Positions 17,773 to 26,588 of a stretch of DNA of 64,000 nucleotides are shown piece after piece. How positions within the stretch are numbered: the first letter of the stretch is position 1; every line of letters begins with the position of its first letter. Made by a program: the position numbers and the translations under genes. The stretch covers positions 124,001 to 188,000 of the forward strand of contig JABABQ010000067.1 in the NCBI GenBank assembly GCA_014238155.1, given 5' to 3'. The notes below the pieces were generated by a model, which saw only the letters and a list, made by a program, of their open reading frames with translations, was not told the DNA's origin and did not search any database. The stretch comes from Rhizobiaceae bacterium. Lineage in GTDB: Bacteria; Pseudomonadota; Alphaproteobacteria; Rhizobiales; Rhizobiaceae.

Positions 17773-19754
17773 TGAGCAGCCTCCCTGATCACGTCAGACT
17801 GGTGCAACGGTGGATGTGGTTCAACTTCGCGGATCTGGACGGTCGCAGTGATACTGCCTTTGCGCCCATCTTCAAAGACGACCTCGGTCTCAACAAATTT
17901 TTCGCTTTCACCCTCATAAAGCGCGTTGATTAGTGGTTCGTAGCGTTCGTTAATCAACGAGCGACGCACTTTCATGGTCCGCGTCAGTTCGCCATCATCG
18001 GCATCGAGTTCCTTATGCAGCACAAGGAATCGGTGAATCTGGGCGCCAGCCACCCGTTTTTCGGAAGCCAGGTCAAGATTCACCTGATCCACATGCTCGG
18101 CCATCATGTCGTAAACCTGCGGATGGTTGGCCAGTTCCTGATAGGAGGCATAGGCGATGTTGTTGCGCTCCGCCCAATTGGCTACTGGCTGGAGATCAAT
18201 GTTCAGCATCACGGCAACAAAATCACGTCCATCACCAATGGCGACCGCCTCTTTGATATTCGGGAAGAATTTCAGTTTGTTCTCGATATATTTCGGAGGA
18301 AACATCGACCCGTTGTTGAGTTTGCCAACATCCTTTGCCCGGTCGATAATGCGCAAATGACCGTTGGAATCGAGGAATCCCGCATCGCCAGTGTGTACCC
18401 AACCTTCTTCTGTTTTTGTGTCCCGGGTGGCCTCATCATTCTTGTAATAACCCATGAATACGCCGGGTGAGCGGTACATGACTTCGCCGCTATCTGCGAT
18501 TTTGATTTCAACGTCTGGCGACGGCGTACCGACAGTATCGGCGGAAATTTCGCCATCGGGTTGAGCCGTGATATAGACGCTGGCTTCGGTCTGGCCATAG
18601 AGCTGTTTCAAATTCAATCCCAGTGACCGATAGAATTTGAATATTTCCGGGCCGATCGCTTCCCCGGCCGTATATCCGACCTTCATGCGGGTCATGCCAA
18701 GGCGGTTTTTCAGCGGACCGTATACCAGATACTCGCCGATCTTGTATTTCACTCGCTCCACGAACGAGACGGCTTCTCCATTCAGAATTCGTTCGCCGGT
18801 CTGCTTGGCAACATCAAGAAAATAATTGAACATTTTCCTTTTAAAATTACTAGCATCTTCCATACGCACCATGATTTCCGTGAGCAATCCTTCAAACACC
18901 CGAGGTGGAGCGAAGAAATAGGTCGGCGCTATTTCGCGACGGTTTTCAGTCACCGTGTCCGGGCTTTCCGGGCAACACACACAATATCCAGCCGTCAGTG
19001 ACTGGCCATATGAAAAAATATGGTCGCCAACCCAGGCCAGGGGCAGGTAGGCTATGATCTCATCGTGTTCGTCGAAACTGTCGAAACTATTGGCGTTTTT
19101 CGAAGACACTACCAGATTGTCATAAGACAACATGACGCCCTTGGGCTTACCGGTGGTGCCCGAAGTATAAAGCATCACCGATAGATCTTCGCCTTTACCC
19201 TGCTCGATACTGGTCAGCCAATCGGCTTCGGCCTTGACCGTTGAATCGACCAAAAGCTTCTCGCCGGTCTCCTGAACCGCCTTGAAATGGTGCAGGAATG
19301 ATTCATCATAATCCCCCAGTCCGCGCTGCCAGTCATAGACAATCGTTTCCAGCTTCGGCAGATCATCCATGATCGACAGCAACTTATCCACCTGCTCCTG
19401 GTCCTGAGCAATCGCAAAGCGCACTTCTGCATGCTGTAATACATACACCATTTCATCCGCCACACTGTCAGCATAGACCGGGATTGGAACGCCACCCAGC
19501 GCCTGGACTGACAGAAAACTCCAATACAGGCGTGGTCGGTTGGACCCAATCACGGCAACCTTGTCCCCCCTCTTCAGGCCCAAAGCCTTCAGACCGATGG
19601 AAAAGCTGCGGACTTCGTTGAGCATTTCGGCCCAGGTCCAGGTCTGCCAGATGCCAAAATCCTTGTGGCGCATGGCGGGCCGTGCTTCGAATTTATTCGC
19701 ATTGCGCAACAAAAATTTTGGAAATGTGTCCAACGCACCCGTATCGGTTGCCAT
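17769..19754 (-). CDS. Long-chain acyl-CoA synthetase (AMP-forming)
   Basis: 661 aa. AMP-binding enzyme of the long-chain fatty-acid-CoA ligase type: P-loop MLYTSGTTGKPKGVMLSYDN near residue 190, LYGQTEAS (A5), the YRSPGVFMGYYKND and TGDAGFLDSNGHLRIIDR (A7/A8) motifs. It converts a free carboxylic acid plus CoA and ATP into acyl-CoA, probably trapping acids brought in by the importer encoded immediately downstream. First gene of the operon; upstream lies a 169-bp gap with an inverted repeat (19810-19847). Chain-length preference is not known. Confidence 0.93.
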   Translation of the reverse strand: MATDTGALDTFPKFLLRNANKFEARPAMRHKDFGIWQTWTWAEMLNEVRSFSIGLKALGLKRGDKVAVIGSNRPRLYWSFLSVQALGGVPIPVYADSVADEMVYVLQHAEVRFAIAQDQEQVDKLLSIMDDLPKLETIVYDWQRGLGDYDESFLHHFKAVQETGEKLLVDSTVKAEADWLTSIEQGKGEDLSVMLYTSGTTGKPKGVMLSYDNLVVSSKNANSFDSFDEHDEIIAYLPLAWVGDHIFSYGQSLTAGYCVCCPESPDTVTENRREIAPTYFFAPPRVFEGLLTEIMVRMEDASNFKRKMFNYFLDVAKQTGERILNGEAVSFVERVKYKIGEYLVYGPLKNRLGMTRMKVGYTAGEAIGPEIFKFYRSLGLNLKQLYGQTEASVYITAQPDGEISADTVGTPSPDVEIKIADSGEVMYRSPGVFMGYYKNDEATRDTKTEEGWVHTGDAGFLDSNGHLRIIDRAKDVGKLNNGSMFPPKYIENKLKFFPNIKEAVAIGDGRDFVAVMLNIDLQPVANWAERNNIAYASYQELANHPQVYDMMAEHVDQVNLDLASEKRVAGAQIHRFLVLHKELDADDGELTRTMKVRRSLINERYEPLINALYEGESEKFVETEVVFEDGRKGSITATVQIREVEPHPPLHQSDVIREAAQ

Positions 19755-19809
19755 CTATAGAACGTCCTCCCAAACGCCTAAGGGTCCGATACTTAGCCGG
19801 ACCAAATTA

Positions 19810-19847
19810 TGTTACAGGATTTTTAAAATTCACCCCGATTTGTAACA
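19810..19847. promoter_or_regulatory. Candidate operator: TGTTACA ... TGTAACA inverted repeat upstream of acyl-CoA synthetase
   Basis: Two 7-bp inverted half-sites with start-to-start spacing of 31 bp (three helical turns) in the AT-rich stretch 56-93 bp upstream of the start at 19754. This is the only symmetric element in the leader of the ABC importer operon. Which regulator would bind is not known. Confidence 0.3.
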
Positions 19848-19923
19848 AGTCTCTCGTGATCGACCCAGTTATGCAAGTGGTACTTTGGATTTACACAAGT
19901 TCAGTCAAGCGCACAGTTGACCA

Positions 19924-20967
19924 CTAGAGGCCGCACCAATCAACCCAGCGCGCGTGAAAATCCGCTCTGCCCAACAGACAATCGATTCCACTGGGCCACA
20001 TCTGCAATTGGACACCACCACCGGGTGATTTTCCGTCGGCCTCAAAGCGCAACCAGGCCAGTTCAGTCTGGGTACCCAGCAACGATTTGCCACTGTTAAA
20101 TATCATCTTCGCACCCACCTCGCGAGCAGTCTGTGGCAAATATTGCCAGGCAATCGTTGAATAAATCACGGTGCAGGTTTGATCCGGCAGGTTCGATAGA
20201 TGGTGTTCGAGCCAGGAGATCGCATCCTGACGATCAACCCTTGCCGGATCGGACTTGGCAATTTCCAGTGCCGCATCCATTCGGGCCTTGCGTTGCGCCT
20301 GATCAGGCCAGACATAGGCGCGTAGGCGCAATTCGTCATCGACGTCTTGCGGATCAAGCGGATTGAGGTCACAGGCAAATCGACCGGCAAATTCCGGCGC
20401 AGCCAATACCGGTTGAACACCGTTCCATTCAGGTTGAAGTTGCAAACCGCTATCCAGCGTTCCGCAACGTAGGCCGCCCAGATCATAACCAAAGCGGCTG
20501 GCCTGCAAGTTAAGTCCACCAGACGCCCCAACCTCCAACAGATTCAGTGGCTTGCCGGATATGTCTGCAATGGTCATCAAGGCAGGCCAGATAACCGAGG
20601 ACCGAGAGACTTCGTTGGTTTGTGGGGGTGAAAGCATCCAGTTCAGTAAAAACGCTTCATGCACAACCAGAGCTGCGTTTATGTGAGACCAATCGGGCAC
20701 CTGTGAGCGTTGAGGTGGGTAACGTTGAGCCAGATTTTGATCACGGCCACTCAGCACCAGAGCGTGTAATCCACCGCATATCCGCAGAGGAACGCTATCT
20801 GCCGAAGACCCTGGATCGCCCGACCAATCAAGACAAAATGCGCCAACTTTGGTCGAGTGGTCGAGATTTTCTGCAAACAAGGAACATAGTCCGGCGGTAA
20901 AAGCAGATCCCATCGGGCCGCAGACTTCGGCCTGAGTAATAAAAGCTTCAATTACTTTTTGAGACAT
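19924..20967 (-). CDS. DUF2332 family protein
   Basis: 347 aa cytoplasmic protein. Family-like segments: LNWMLSPPQTNEVSRSSVIWPALM, LNLLEVGASGGLNLQASRFGYDLGG (a methyltransferase-like glycine-rich loop) and RRAYVWPDQAQRK-like RLRAYVWPDQAQRKARMDAALEIA. The glycine-rich LEVGASGGLN suggests a Rossmann fold, but no activity is established for the family. Starts immediately after the stop of the indolepyruvate oxidoreductase gene (no gap), so the two are translationally coupled, although no functional link is known to me. Confidence 0.82.
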   Translation of the reverse strand: MSQKVIEAFITQAEVCGPMGSAFTAGLCSLFAENLDHSTKVGAFCLDWSGDPGSSADSVPLRICGGLHALVLSGRDQNLAQRYPPQRSQVPDWSHINAALVVHEAFLLNWMLSPPQTNEVSRSSVIWPALMTIADISGKPLNLLEVGASGGLNLQASRFGYDLGGLRCGTLDSGLQLQPEWNGVQPVLAAPEFAGRFACDLNPLDPQDVDDELRLRAYVWPDQAQRKARMDAALEIAKSDPARVDRQDAISWLEHHLSNLPDQTCTVIYSTIAWQYLPQTAREVGAKMIFNSGKSLLGTQTELAWLRFEADGKSPGGGVQLQMWPSGIDCLLGRADFHARWVDWCGL

Positions 20968-23900
20968 TTATTCGGCGGCTTCAAGAGTACTCAGACCACC
21001 CACATTCTTAAAGCCTGCGCGCAGTGACATCCGTTCAGCATCAGCCTTTTTAACATTCCGCTCTTTAACGTGACCGAATCCTTTGATGATATCGGGATAA
21101 TTGGCCAGCGCGACAGCAGCGTCGAGATTATCTGCATCCAGAGCGGCGATTATTTCGTCCAATACGATTTCGTAATCTGCCAGCAATCGCCGTTCCATTT
21201 TGCGTTCTGTCGTATAACCGAAAATATCGAACATTCCGCCACGCAGGAACCGCGCCCGCGCCAACCATCTAAACGCCTTCATCATGCGAGGGCCATAAAC
21301 GCTTTTCTGCAATTCGCCTTTATCATTGCGTTTGGAGAACAAAGGCGGAGCGAGGTGGAATTCAAGCTTGTCGAACTTCTCAAACTGTGTTGCCAACTGG
21401 CTGAGAAAATCCCCGTCCGAATAAAGCCGCGCGACTTCGTACTCGTCCTTGATGGCCATTAATTTGTAGAGATTTCGAGCCACGGTTTCAGTCAATTTCT
21501 GATTTCCATCGATAGCTGCTTCAGCGACACGAACCTTTTCAATGCGCCGGGTAAAGCGATCTGCATAGGCGGCGTCCTGATAAATGCTCAGGCGTGCAAC
21601 GCGACGCTCAATGGTCTCATTTACATCTTGCGACGCTCGCCGATGTTCCAAAATGTCGGCAACAGGAGTTTCGCTGACCGGTAACAGGCTTGCATCATAG
21701 GCCGCCACGCGCCCCCACTCAAACGCCGCCTGATTCATTGGAATTTGCGCACCGTTAAGTTCGATGGCGCGTGTAATTGCTTGCCGCGAAACCGGCAATC
21801 CACCATTCTGCCAAGCAAAGCCCAGCATGAACATATTGGCACCAATGGCATCGCCAACCAGTGCGACGGCCATTTTTTGAGCATCAACAACCGACGTTGC
21901 CCCCTGCCCTGCGGCCTTTTCCAACGCCTTGATGATACGCAATGTGGGAAACGAGAAATCAATATTGTGGGTAAATTCCCCCGATAGTTTCTCATGCGTG
22001 TTGAGAACCACTTTGGTGCGGCCAATTTCAATCGACCCAAGAACTTTTTGGGTTGAGGCTGTTACCATGTCGCAACCGAGGATGAGGTCAGCGCCAGAAG
22101 CAGCAATGCGGATTGATTTGATGTCTTTCGGGCTGGGCGCAATGCGTAAATGGCTTGCGACCTCACCACCCTTTTGAGCGAGGCCAGCCATATCGATGAT
22201 GGCCGTGCCTTTGCCTTCCATATGGGCCGCCATGCCCAGAACCGCGCCAACGGTGACAACACCAGTGCCACCAACGCCGGTTACAATCACACCGTAAGAA
22301 CCGTTTAGCGTGGGCAATTCGGGTTCTGGCAAAGGCGGATAACTGATGCCGTCTGAGCTGCCCCTGCCCTTTTTCAAGACACCGCCGTGAACGGTAACAA
22401 AACTCGGACAAAAGCCGTTGATACAGGAGAAATCCTTGTTACACGAACTCTGGTCAATCTGACGTTTGCGACCAAACTCCGTTTCCACAGCACCGACCGC
22501 AACACAATTTGATTGAACCCCACAATCACCGCAGCCCTCACAAACCTGTTCGTTGATAACGATGCGCCTGTCCGGATCAGGAAACAATCCGCGCTTACGG
22601 CGGCGGCGTTTTTCGCTGGCGCAGGTTTGATCGTAGATCATTGCAGTCAGACCCTTTATGGCCGCCAATTCCTGTTGCACCGAGTTGAGTTCAGAACGGT
22701 GATGAATGGTTGTGCCAAACGGCCACTCAATCGTCGTATCGTATTTATCCGGTTCGTCGGTGACGACAACAACCCGGTTTGCCCCTTCGGCATAGACCTG
22801 ATTGGCAATCGCCCAGGGTGTCAGGTCTCCCTCATTAGGCTGGCCACCGGTCATTGCAACGGCATCATTAAACAGGATTTTGTAAGTTATGTTGGCGCCG
22901 GAGGCGGCGGCTGCACGGATCGCAAGATAGCCGGAATGATTGTAGGTTCCATCACCGAGATTCTGGAATACATGATCGCGTTTGGAGAAATGGTGCTCAC
23001 CGATCCAGTTGGCTCCTTCGCCACCCATCTGAGTAAAACCTTCGGTAGAACGGTCCATCCACTGTGACATGTAGTGGCAGCCAATTCCGGCATAGGCACG
23101 GCTGCCTTCTGGAACATGGGTTGAAGAATTATGCGGACACCCGGCGCAAAAATAGGGAATGCGCATGGCCACGCCTTCGGTTGCAGCAAGTGCCACCTGG
23201 GCGTCTCTTAAATGTTGGACGTGCGCTGCCAATTTCTTGTCTTTGGCAAACTTGTTCAGACGGTCACCGATTGCGATTGCGATGGTATTTGAATCCAGCT
23301 GGGCCTTCTGGGTAAACAGCCAGTCACCACGCTCGTCCTTCTTGCCAACTATCACGGGCGGCTTGTCGGTTCCATACAAAGCTTCACGGACTTGCGTTTC
23401 TATCAGGGCACGCTTTTCCTCAACCACGATGATCTGATCGAGACCCTTGCCAAAAGCCAGCAGTTCCTTTTTTGGAATTGGCCACACGCAACCGACCTTA
23501 AACACGCGAAGCCCGAGATTGTTGCTGCGGACTTCGTCGATGCCCAGATCGTCCATTGCCTGCCGCACATCCAGATAGGATTTGCCCGCCGTGATGACGC
23601 CGATACGTGGTTTCTTACCACCCGACTGGATGGTTTTATTGATCTTGTTGGCAGCAACGTAATCCAAAACGGCGTCGATCTTATGGTCGACCAGCCGCGC
23701 CTCCATCGGCAGCATTTCGTCATTGGGCCGAATCGACAGCCCATCCGCGGGGCGGCGGTCAACTTTGGGATCAACCAGTTTTATCCGGTCGACCCGCCCA
23801 TCGACAACAGACGTCGATTCAATCGTATCCTTGACGCATTTGATACCAACCCAAACACTCGCATAGCGCGAAAGGCCATATCCAATGACGCCATAATCGA

Positions 23901-24534
23901 GGATTTCCTGAACACCGGCAGGTGACAAAACCGGAATGCCATAATTGATGAAGCCAAATTCACTTTGATGCGCGGTTGTTGAACTTTCTGCGACATGATC
24001 ATCGCCCATCAATGCCAGCACGCCACCATTAGGAGAAGTGCCAGCCATATTGGCATGTCGGAAAACATCTCCGGTGCGATCGACCCCCGGACCCTTTGCG
24101 TACCAGATGCCAAACACGCCGTCGAACTTGCCTTCGCCACGCATTTCCGCCTGTTGTGCCCCCCACAAGGCAGTTGCTGCTATATCTTCGTTGAGGCCGG
24201 GTTGGAAATAAATGTCATTTGCGGTCAGCCGGGCTTGTTCTTTCCACATCGCCAAATCAAGACCACCTATCGGCGAACCGCGATAACCAGAAACGTAGCC
24301 ACCGGTATTGAGACCAGCCCGCCGATCCCGTTCCTTCTGCATCAGTGTCAGCCTGACGACGGCCTGGGTGCCGGTAATAAAGATCTGATCCTTGTCGAGA
24401 TCATATTTGTCATCAAGGTGAACGGGCTTCAGCCTGGGCGCAGTTTTGCCGGGTGTTTTCGTACCGCTGGATGCCACTTTTCGACCACTTCTTGAATATT
24501 CAAATTGCCGGAGTTCTGGTTGGGAGTGTCCCAA
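20968..24534 (-). CDS. Indolepyruvate ferredoxin oxidoreductase, single-chain fused type
   Basis: 1188 aa. Oxidative decarboxylation of aryl or branched 2-oxo acids to acyl-CoA with reduction of ferredoxin. Order of parts: pyrophosphate/pyrimidine-binding IorA domains (about residues 55-640; SGYRGSPIGGLD, GIGCHYM, DGTYNHSGYLAIR), a cysteine cluster for 4Fe-4S binding (CEGCGDCGVQSNC and later CNKDFSC, CPSF, about 660-720), the gamma/IorB domain (about 740-930; GVGGTGVVTVG, DMAGLAQKGGEVASH) and a C-terminal DUF6537-like domain (to GFGHVKERN). Normal length for alphaproteobacterial fused enzymes. The TTG at 24534 is the longest start; the real start may lie within the first 30 codons. Confidence 0.93.
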   Translation of the reverse strand: MGHSQPELRQFEYSRSGRKVASSGTKTPGKTAPRLKPVHLDDKYDLDKDQIFITGTQAVVRLTLMQKERDRRAGLNTGGYVSGYRGSPIGGLDLAMWKEQARLTANDIYFQPGLNEDIAATALWGAQQAEMRGEGKFDGVFGIWYAKGPGVDRTGDVFRHANMAGTSPNGGVLALMGDDHVAESSTTAHQSEFGFINYGIPVLSPAGVQEILDYGVIGYGLSRYASVWVGIKCVKDTIESTSVVDGRVDRIKLVDPKVDRRPADGLSIRPNDEMLPMEARLVDHKIDAVLDYVAANKINKTIQSGGKKPRIGVITAGKSYLDVRQAMDDLGIDEVRSNNLGLRVFKVGCVWPIPKKELLAFGKGLDQIIVVEEKRALIETQVREALYGTDKPPVIVGKKDERGDWLFTQKAQLDSNTIAIAIGDRLNKFAKDKKLAAHVQHLRDAQVALAATEGVAMRIPYFCAGCPHNSSTHVPEGSRAYAGIGCHYMSQWMDRSTEGFTQMGGEGANWIGEHHFSKRDHVFQNLGDGTYNHSGYLAIRAAAASGANITYKILFNDAVAMTGGQPNEGDLTPWAIANQVYAEGANRVVVVTDEPDKYDTTIEWPFGTTIHHRSELNSVQQELAAIKGLTAMIYDQTCASEKRRRRKRGLFPDPDRRIVINEQVCEGCGDCGVQSNCVAVGAVETEFGRKRQIDQSSCNKDFSCINGFCPSFVTVHGGVLKKGRGSSDGISYPPLPEPELPTLNGSYGVIVTGVGGTGVVTVGAVLGMAAHMEGKGTAIIDMAGLAQKGGEVASHLRIAPSPKDIKSIRIAASGADLILGCDMVTASTQKVLGSIEIGRTKVVLNTHEKLSGEFTHNIDFSFPTLRIIKALEKAAGQGATSVVDAQKMAVALVGDAIGANMFMLGFAWQNGGLPVSRQAITRAIELNGAQIPMNQAAFEWGRVAAYDASLLPVSETPVADILEHRRASQDVNETIERRVARLSIYQDAAYADRFTRRIEKVRVAEAAIDGNQKLTETVARNLYKLMAIKDEYEVARLYSDGDFLSQLATQFEKFDKLEFHLAPPLFSKRNDKGELQKSVYGPRMMKAFRWLARARFLRGGMFDIFGYTTERKMERRLLADYEIVLDEIIAALDADNLDAAVALANYPDIIKGFGHVKERNVKKADAERMSLRAGFKNVGGLSTLEAAE

Positions 24535-24662
24535 ATACCACGGGTGCGCGTCAATGCAAATCGCTCGACTTGTTCAGATTTTGCAACTTTTTGGAGTCAA
24601 TTCTCAGTGACACGATGCTTAGCTGTTGCGATTGTTCAATTCGCCGAATTTTGTTGCGCCGA

Positions 24663-26039
24663 TCATTCGCCATACAGCGATTGGGGAAGAATCGTTGCGA
24701 TTTCAGGCCAAATCATTACGCAGGCCAGCGCCAGAAGCTGCAGGGCAACAAACGGGATAACGCCTCGGTACAGCGCAATCGTTGGCAATGACCGGTCAGC
24801 GACGCTGCGCAGATAGAACAACGACAGGCCGAACGGTGGTGTCAGAAAAGACGTCTGCAAATTGATGGCAATCAGAACACCCAGCCATACCGGACTCATC
24901 GCTGAGCCATCGGCCAGAGGCATCGCCAGCAATACCGGCGCTACCAGTGGAACCACAACCAGCGAAATTTCCAGAAACTCAAGAAAGAAACCCAAGCCAA
25001 ATATCACCAACATGACGATGATCAGCGCTCCGTAAGTGCCGCCGGGCAGATCTGACAGCAGACCTGTTATCGTATCTTCACCTCCCAGTCCGCGAAAAAC
25101 GAGTGAAAAAATCGATGCTCCGATGATAATCAGAAAAATCATGGAAATCAGGTGAACGCTATCGGCAAGCAACTTATTGATCGCCGGTTTGCCCAGACGC
25201 TTTCGGGCCAGAGCAACCGCACCCACAGCGCCAATGCCTGCAGCCTCTGAAGGTGTGGCGAGGCCAAAGAGGATGGAACCCAGCACAACAAGTATCAAGA
25301 CAATTGGCACCAGAAATGCCGACATCAAATCACCTGTGGGCACCGGGGTGGCCTGGCTTTCCGGCACAAAGTCGTGTCGTGGTGCAATAATCATGAGATA
25401 GACGACAAACAACACGACGATCAACAACCCCGGCAGTAAAGCCCCCGCAAAAAGATCGGCAATTGACACCGTTTCAGGGGCAAACTCCCCGGCATCCAAC
25501 TGCTTCTTCTGCCAGGCATTCGACATCTGATCGCCAAGCACTATGAGGACAATTGATGGTGGAATGATCTGACCCAAAGTACCTGATGCAGCGACCGTAC
25601 CGGCTGCCAGATGGGGCGGCACACCGTTGCGCAACATTCCCGGCAGCGCAAGCAATCCCAGAGTCACGACGCTGGCTCCCACAATGCCCGTCGATGCCGC
25701 CATCATCGCACCAACAATGACCACGGAAACCAGAAGGCCTCCAGGCAATCCTGCGAACAGATTGGCCGACGCATCCAGCATTTCTTCGGCCAGTTTTGAG
25801 CGTTCCAGAACGAGGCCCATAAAGACAAAGAGTGGAATCGAAAGCAGGATCGAATTTGTCATCACTCCGAACAGTCGCGATGGCAACGCGTAGAGCAAAA
25901 CCGGGTCGAATTCACCCAAGACAACTCCCAGTACTGCAAATATAACCGATACGCCACCCAGCGTGAGGCCCACCGGAAATCCACCCATCAAGACGGCTAC
26001 CAAAGCCGCGAGCAACAGCAGGTCCAGAGGCATGTTCAT
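24663..26039 (-). CDS. TRAP transporter large permease (DctM)
   Basis: 458 aa, about 12 membrane segments. DctM motifs: GGFPVGLTLGGVSVIFA, LLSIPLFVFMGLVLERSKLAEEML, GTLGQIIPPSIVLIVLGDQ, GLATPSEAAGIGAVGAVALA, and NLQTSFLTPPFGLSLFYLRSV near the end. Sodium-driven uptake of an organic acid. Overlaps the DctQ gene upstream by 4 bp. This pair has no binding protein of its own; the nearest upstream DctP is at 30459-31547, beyond another complete DctQ/DctM pair. Confidence 0.95.
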   Translation of the reverse strand: MNMPLDLLLLAALVAVLMGGFPVGLTLGGVSVIFAVLGVVLGEFDPVLLYALPSRLFGVMTNSILLSIPLFVFMGLVLERSKLAEEMLDASANLFAGLPGGLLVSVVIVGAMMAASTGIVGASVVTLGLLALPGMLRNGVPPHLAAGTVAASGTLGQIIPPSIVLIVLGDQMSNAWQKKQLDAGEFAPETVSIADLFAGALLPGLLIVVLFVVYLMIIAPRHDFVPESQATPVPTGDLMSAFLVPIVLILVVLGSILFGLATPSEAAGIGAVGAVALARKRLGKPAINKLLADSVHLISMIFLIIIGASIFSLVFRGLGGEDTITGLLSDLPGGTYGALIIVMLVIFGLGFFLEFLEISLVVVPLVAPVLLAMPLADGSAMSPVWLGVLIAINLQTSFLTPPFGLSLFYLRSVADRSLPTIALYRGVIPFVALQLLALACVMIWPEIATILPQSLYGE

Positions 26040-26533
26040 TCCCTGTTGAGACGCAGCATGCGTGACAGGCCAGCCAGAACCATTAAAATGGCAAATACTG
26101 GCAGCAGCGTTTTGAGTAAAAACAGTCCAGGCAGTCCGGAAACTTCTGTTGAACCTTCAGCAATTGACCAGCTTTGCCGCACATAAGGCAAAGACGTAAC
26201 AAAGATTACAGCCATCATCGGCAATAGCAAAAGCCCTGAGCCCAACCATTCGATGCGTTTTTTTCCCGACACCGTCAGGCGACCCCAGATCACATCAATG
26301 CGCACATGCTTGTTGCAGACCAAGCCCCATGCCGCAGCGAGCATGAAAATCGATGCGTGAAGGTAAATGACCAATTCCTGCAACCACAGATAATTTACGG
26401 CAAACAGGTAGCGTGCCAGAACTATTGCAAACTGTACCGCCACCAGCACCAGCAACAAGCGCCCACACAGATATGCCAGAGCCGATAACAGCCGTTCCAT
26501 GTCGACCGTGAATTTCTCTATGAGACCTTTCAT
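26036..26533 (-). CDS. TRAP transporter small permease (DctQ)
   Basis: 165 aa with four membrane segments. DctQ signature RYLFAVNYLWLQELVIYLHASIFMLAAAWGLVCNKHVRIDVIWGRL. Partner of the DctM at 24663-26039 (4-bp overlap). Preceded by a strong GC-rich stem-loop at 26554-26581 that separates it from the preceding DctM gene. Confidence 0.93.
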   Translation of the reverse strand: MKGLIEKFTVDMERLLSALAYLCGRLLLVLVAVQFAIVLARYLFAVNYLWLQELVIYLHASIFMLAAAWGLVCNKHVRIDVIWGRLTVSGKKRIEWLGSGLLLLPMMAVIFVTSLPYVRQSWSIAEGSTEVSGLPGLFLLKTLLPVFAILMVLAGLSRMLRLNRE

Positions 26534-26553
26534 AAGTGTCTCATATCTGCCTT

Positions 26554-26581
26554 TTCTCCCCGGCCCAAGGGCCGGGGAGAA
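26554..26581. terminator. Strong GC-rich stem-loop between the two DctQM pairs
   Basis: Perfect 13-bp inverted repeat TTCTCCCCGGCCC / GGGCCGGGGAGAA separated by two bases, 7 bp after the stop of the 884-aa DctM. On the minus strand it is followed by AAAAGG, not a T tract, so it may reduce but not stop transcription, or protect the upstream mRNA. Confidence 0.55.
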
Positions 26582-26588
26582 ATCTTCA

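Noticed and set aside
24535-24662. Possible coding extension or small gene between the oxidoreductase and the DctM gene
   Set aside because: Frames here are continuations of shadows with no start signals; I see only non-coding leader sequence.
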